The notes under the pieces are model-generated. The model ran no database searches and was not told the DNA's origin. It saw only the letters and a program-made list of their open reading frames with translations. A stretch of 64,000 nucleotides of DNA from Siphonodentalium dalli. Taxonomy: Eukaryota; Mollusca; Scaphopoda; Gadilida; Siphonodentaliidae. Where the stretch lies: NCBI GenBank assembly GCA_032622095.1, contig CP136061.1:44275797-44339796 (forward strand). Reading direction: 5' to 3'. Numbering within the stretch: position 1 is the first letter of the stretch; each line of letters begins with the position of its first letter. Positions 60,802 through 64,000 of this stretch are shown here, in pieces. Made by a program: the position numbers and the translations under genes.

Positions 60802-63236
60802 ATGAACCATCATCAGCACCACCACCATACACCATCATCAGCACCACCACCATACACCATCATCAGCACCACCACCATACACCATCATCAGCACCACCAC
60901 CATGCACCATCATCAGCACCACCACCATGCACCATCATCAGCACCACCACCATACACCATCATCAGCACCACCACCATGAACCATCATCAGCAACACCAC
61001 CATACACCATCATCAGCACCACCGCCATGCACCATCATCAGCACCACCACCATGCACCATCATCAGCACCACCACCATACACCATCATCAGCACCACCAC
61101 CATGCACCATCATCAGCACCACCACAATGCATCATCATCAGCACCACCACCATGAACCATCATCAGCACCACCACCATGCACCACCATCAGCACCACCAC
61201 CATGCACCATCATCAGCACCACCATCATGCATCACCATCAGCACCACCACCATGAACCATCATCAGCACCACCACCATACATCATCACCACCACCATGCA
61301 TCATCACCACCACCATGCATCATCACCACCACCATGCATCATCATCAGCACCATGCATCATCACCACCACCATGCATCAGCACCACCACCATGCATCATC
61401 ACCACCACCACCATGCATCATCATCAGCACCACCACCATGCATCATCATCAGCACCACCACCATGCACCGTCATCAGCACCACCACCATGCACCATCATC
61501 ATCACCACCAACATGCATCATCATCATCACCACCGCCATGCACCATCATCAGCACCACCACCATGCATCATCATCATCACCACCACCATGCACCATCATC
61601 AGCACCACCACCATGCACCGTCATCAGCACCACCACCATGCACCATCATCATCACCACCACCATGCACCATCATCAGCACCACCACCATGCACCACCATC
61701 AGCACCACCACCATGCACCATCATCAGCACCACCACCATTCATCATCATCAGCACCACCACCATGCATCGTCATCAGCACCACCACCATGCACCATCATC
61801 AGCACCACCACCATGCACCGTCATCAGCACCACCACCATGCATCATCATCACCACCACCACCATGCACCATCATCAGCACCACCACCATGCACCGTCATC
61901 AACACCACCACCATGCACCATCATCAGCACCACCACCATGCACCATCATCAGCACCACCACCATGCACCATCATCAGCACCACCACCATTCATCATCATC
62001 AGCACCACCGCCATGCACCATCATCAGCACCACCACCATTCATCATCATCAGCACCACCACCATGCACCATCATCAGCAACACCACCATGCACCATCATC
62101 AGCACCACCACCATGCATCATCGTCAGCACCACCACCATGCACCATCATCAGCACCACCACCATGCACCATCATCAGCACCACCACCATTCATCATCATC
62201 AGCACCACCGCCATGCACCATCATCAGCACCACCACCATGCACCATCATCAGCACCACCACCATGCACCATCATCAGCACCACCACCATGCACCATCATC
62301 AGCACCACCACCATGCACCATCATCAGCACCACCACCATTCATCATCATCAGCACCACCACCATGCATCATCATCAGCACCACCACCATGCACCATCATC
62401 AGCACCACCACCATGCATCATCATCAGCACCACCACCATGCACCATCATCAGCACCACCACCATTCATCATCATCAGCACCACCACCATGCACCATCATC
62501 AGCACCACCACCATGCACCATCATCAGCACCACCACCATTCATCATCATCAGCACCACCGCCATGCACCATCATCAGCACCACCACCATGCACCATCATC
62601 AGCACCACCACCATGCACCATCATCAGCACCACCACCATGCACCATCATCAGCACCACCACCACGCACCATCATCAGCACCACCACCATGCACCGTCATC
62701 AGCACCACCACCATGCATCATCATCAGCACCACCACCATGCATCATCATCAGCACCACCACCATGCACCATCATCAGCACCACCACCATGCACCATCATC
62801 AGCACCACCACCATGCACCATCATCACCACCACCACCATGCATCCATCATCAGCACCACCACCATGCACCATCATCAGCACCACCACCATGCATCATCAT
62901 CAGCACCACCACCATGCACCATCATCAGCACCACCACCATGCATCATCATCAGCACCACCACCATGCACCATCATCACCACCACCACCATGCATCCATCA
63001 TCAGCACCACCACCATGCATCATCATCAGCACCACCACCATGCACCATCATCACCACCACAATGCATCATCATCAGCACCACCACCATGAACCATCATCA
63101 GCAACACCACCATACACCATCATCAGCACCACCACCATGCACCATCATCAGCACCACCACCATGCACCATCATCAGCACCACCACCATACACCATCATCA
63201 GCACCACCACCATGAACCATCATCAGCAACACCACC
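60802..63236 (+). repeat. Higher-order repeat copy 4, 2435 bp deletion derivative
   Basis: It starts with the same landmark and follows copy 3 with a few substitutions (for example CACCACCATCAG at about 61693). It then lacks 905 bp from the middle and rejoins at the CCACGCACC-marked segment near 62661. A fifth copy begins at 63237 and leaves the window. Confidence 0.85.
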
Positions 63237-64000
63237 ATGAACCATCATCAGCACCACCACCATACACCATCATCAGCACCACCACCATACACCATCATCA
63301 GCACCACCACCATACACCATCATCAGCACCACCACCATGCACCATCATCAGCACCACCACCATGCACCATCATCAGCACCACCACCATACACCATCATCA
63401 GCACCACCACCATGAACCATCATCAGCAACACCACCATACACCATCATCAGCACCACCGCCATGCACCATCATCAGCACCACCACCATGCACCATCATCA
63501 GCACCACCACCATACACCATCATCAGCACCACCACCATGCACCATCATCAGCACCACCACAATGCATCATCATCAGCACCACCACCATGAACCATCATCA
63601 GCACCACCACCATGCACCACCATCAGCACCACCACCATGCACCATCATCAGCACCACCATCATGCATCACCATCAGCACCACCACCATGAACCATCATCA
63701 GCACCACCACCATACATCATCACCACCACCATGCATCATCACCACCACCATGCATCATCACCACCACCATGCATCATCATCAGCACCATGCATCATCACC
63801 ACCACCATGCATCAGCACCACCACCATGCATCATCACCACCACCACCATGCATCATCATCAGCACCACCACCATGCATCATCATCAGCACCACCACCATG
63901 CACCGTCATCAGCACCACCACCATGCACCATCATCATCACCACCAACATGCATCATCATCATCACCACCGCCATGCACCATCATCAGCACCACCACCATG

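Larger units (their letters stand above)
46747..64000 (+). repeat. 25-bp satellite array, at least 17 kb, runs off the window
   Basis: The basic unit is CATCATCAGCACCACCACCA plus TGCAC. Variants include CATCAC for CATCAG, ACCG for ACCA, TGAACC and TACACC for TGCACC, ATTCAT for ATGCAT and a CACCTCTACC unit. The plus strand is strongly C and A rich, with G near 8 percent, so there is extreme strand asymmetry. From about 46747 to 48900 units are irregular (19, 22, 25 and 28 bp); beyond that the array is made of higher-order repeats. It reads in all three plus-strand frames because 25 leaves remainder 1 on division by 3. Confidence 0.97.

Noticed and set aside
46721-64000. Very long ORFs (up to 1201 codons) of His/Pro/Ser/Thr repeats
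   Set aside because: All three plus-strand frames are open over the same DNA and cycle every 25 codons. This is a consequence of a stop-poor 25-bp unit, not selection on a protein.
46747-64000. CRISPR-like repeat spacing
   Set aside because: There are no unique spacers; units are head-to-tail variants of one 25-bp sequence in a eukaryotic context.

Overview
This window is nuclear DNA of a metazoan, most likely an aquatic invertebrate (lophotrochozoan, hemichordate or cephalochordate grade). The evidence is one spliced multi-domain gene with GT-AG introns, degenerate non-LTR retrotransposons, many miniature inverted-repeat elements (MITEs) and a long satellite array. The species cannot be read from the sequence, and no bacterial operon, origin or CRISPR array is present.

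Region 1 (1-5.8 kb) is intergenic or a 5' intron filled with hairpin MITEs. Two carry the same GGGTACGTTCATAC terminus (one with a faint Harbinger-like coding trace), one is a near-perfect 264-bp palindrome, and several carry a shared 69-bp palindromic module.

Region 2 (5.8-20.3 kb) holds the only convincing host gene. It is on the plus strand and 5'-incomplete, with nine exons seen here: three EGF-like repeats, a WAP domain fused to a VWC domain in one exon, two tiny linker exons, two HYR (hyalin-repeat) domains, and a last exon with a transmembrane helix and a His-rich cytoplasmic tail bearing PPxY and NPxY motifs. Every visible intron is phase 1, so each exon is a shuffle-able 1-1 module. 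The product should be a type I membrane protein with a cysteine-rich adhesive ectodomain. Its introns hold tandem repeats, MITEs and a LINE 3' end.

Region 3 (20.3-37.2 kb) is a repeat graveyard. It contains broken LINE copies on both strands, a tRNA-like SINE, piggyBac-type TTAA-flanked MITEs, and a pair of apparently identical 456-bp repeats.

Region 4 (37.2-46.7 kb) is one 9.5-kb element with CACTGAGAAAAA...TTTTTCTCAGTG ends and degenerate GTCAT-rich subterminal repeats. Inside it is a 4.5-kb foldback whose loop is its own minisatellite. It is flanked on both sides by the satellite of region 5, so it inserted into that satellite.

Region 5 (46.7-64.0 kb, running off the end) is a 25-bp satellite rich in CAC/CAT triplets. 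It is organised into higher-order repeats of 3802, 3340, 3340 and 2435 bp. Because 25 is not a multiple of 3 and the plus strand has almost no stop triplets, it creates ORFs of up to 1201 codons that I regard as artefacts of the repeat.
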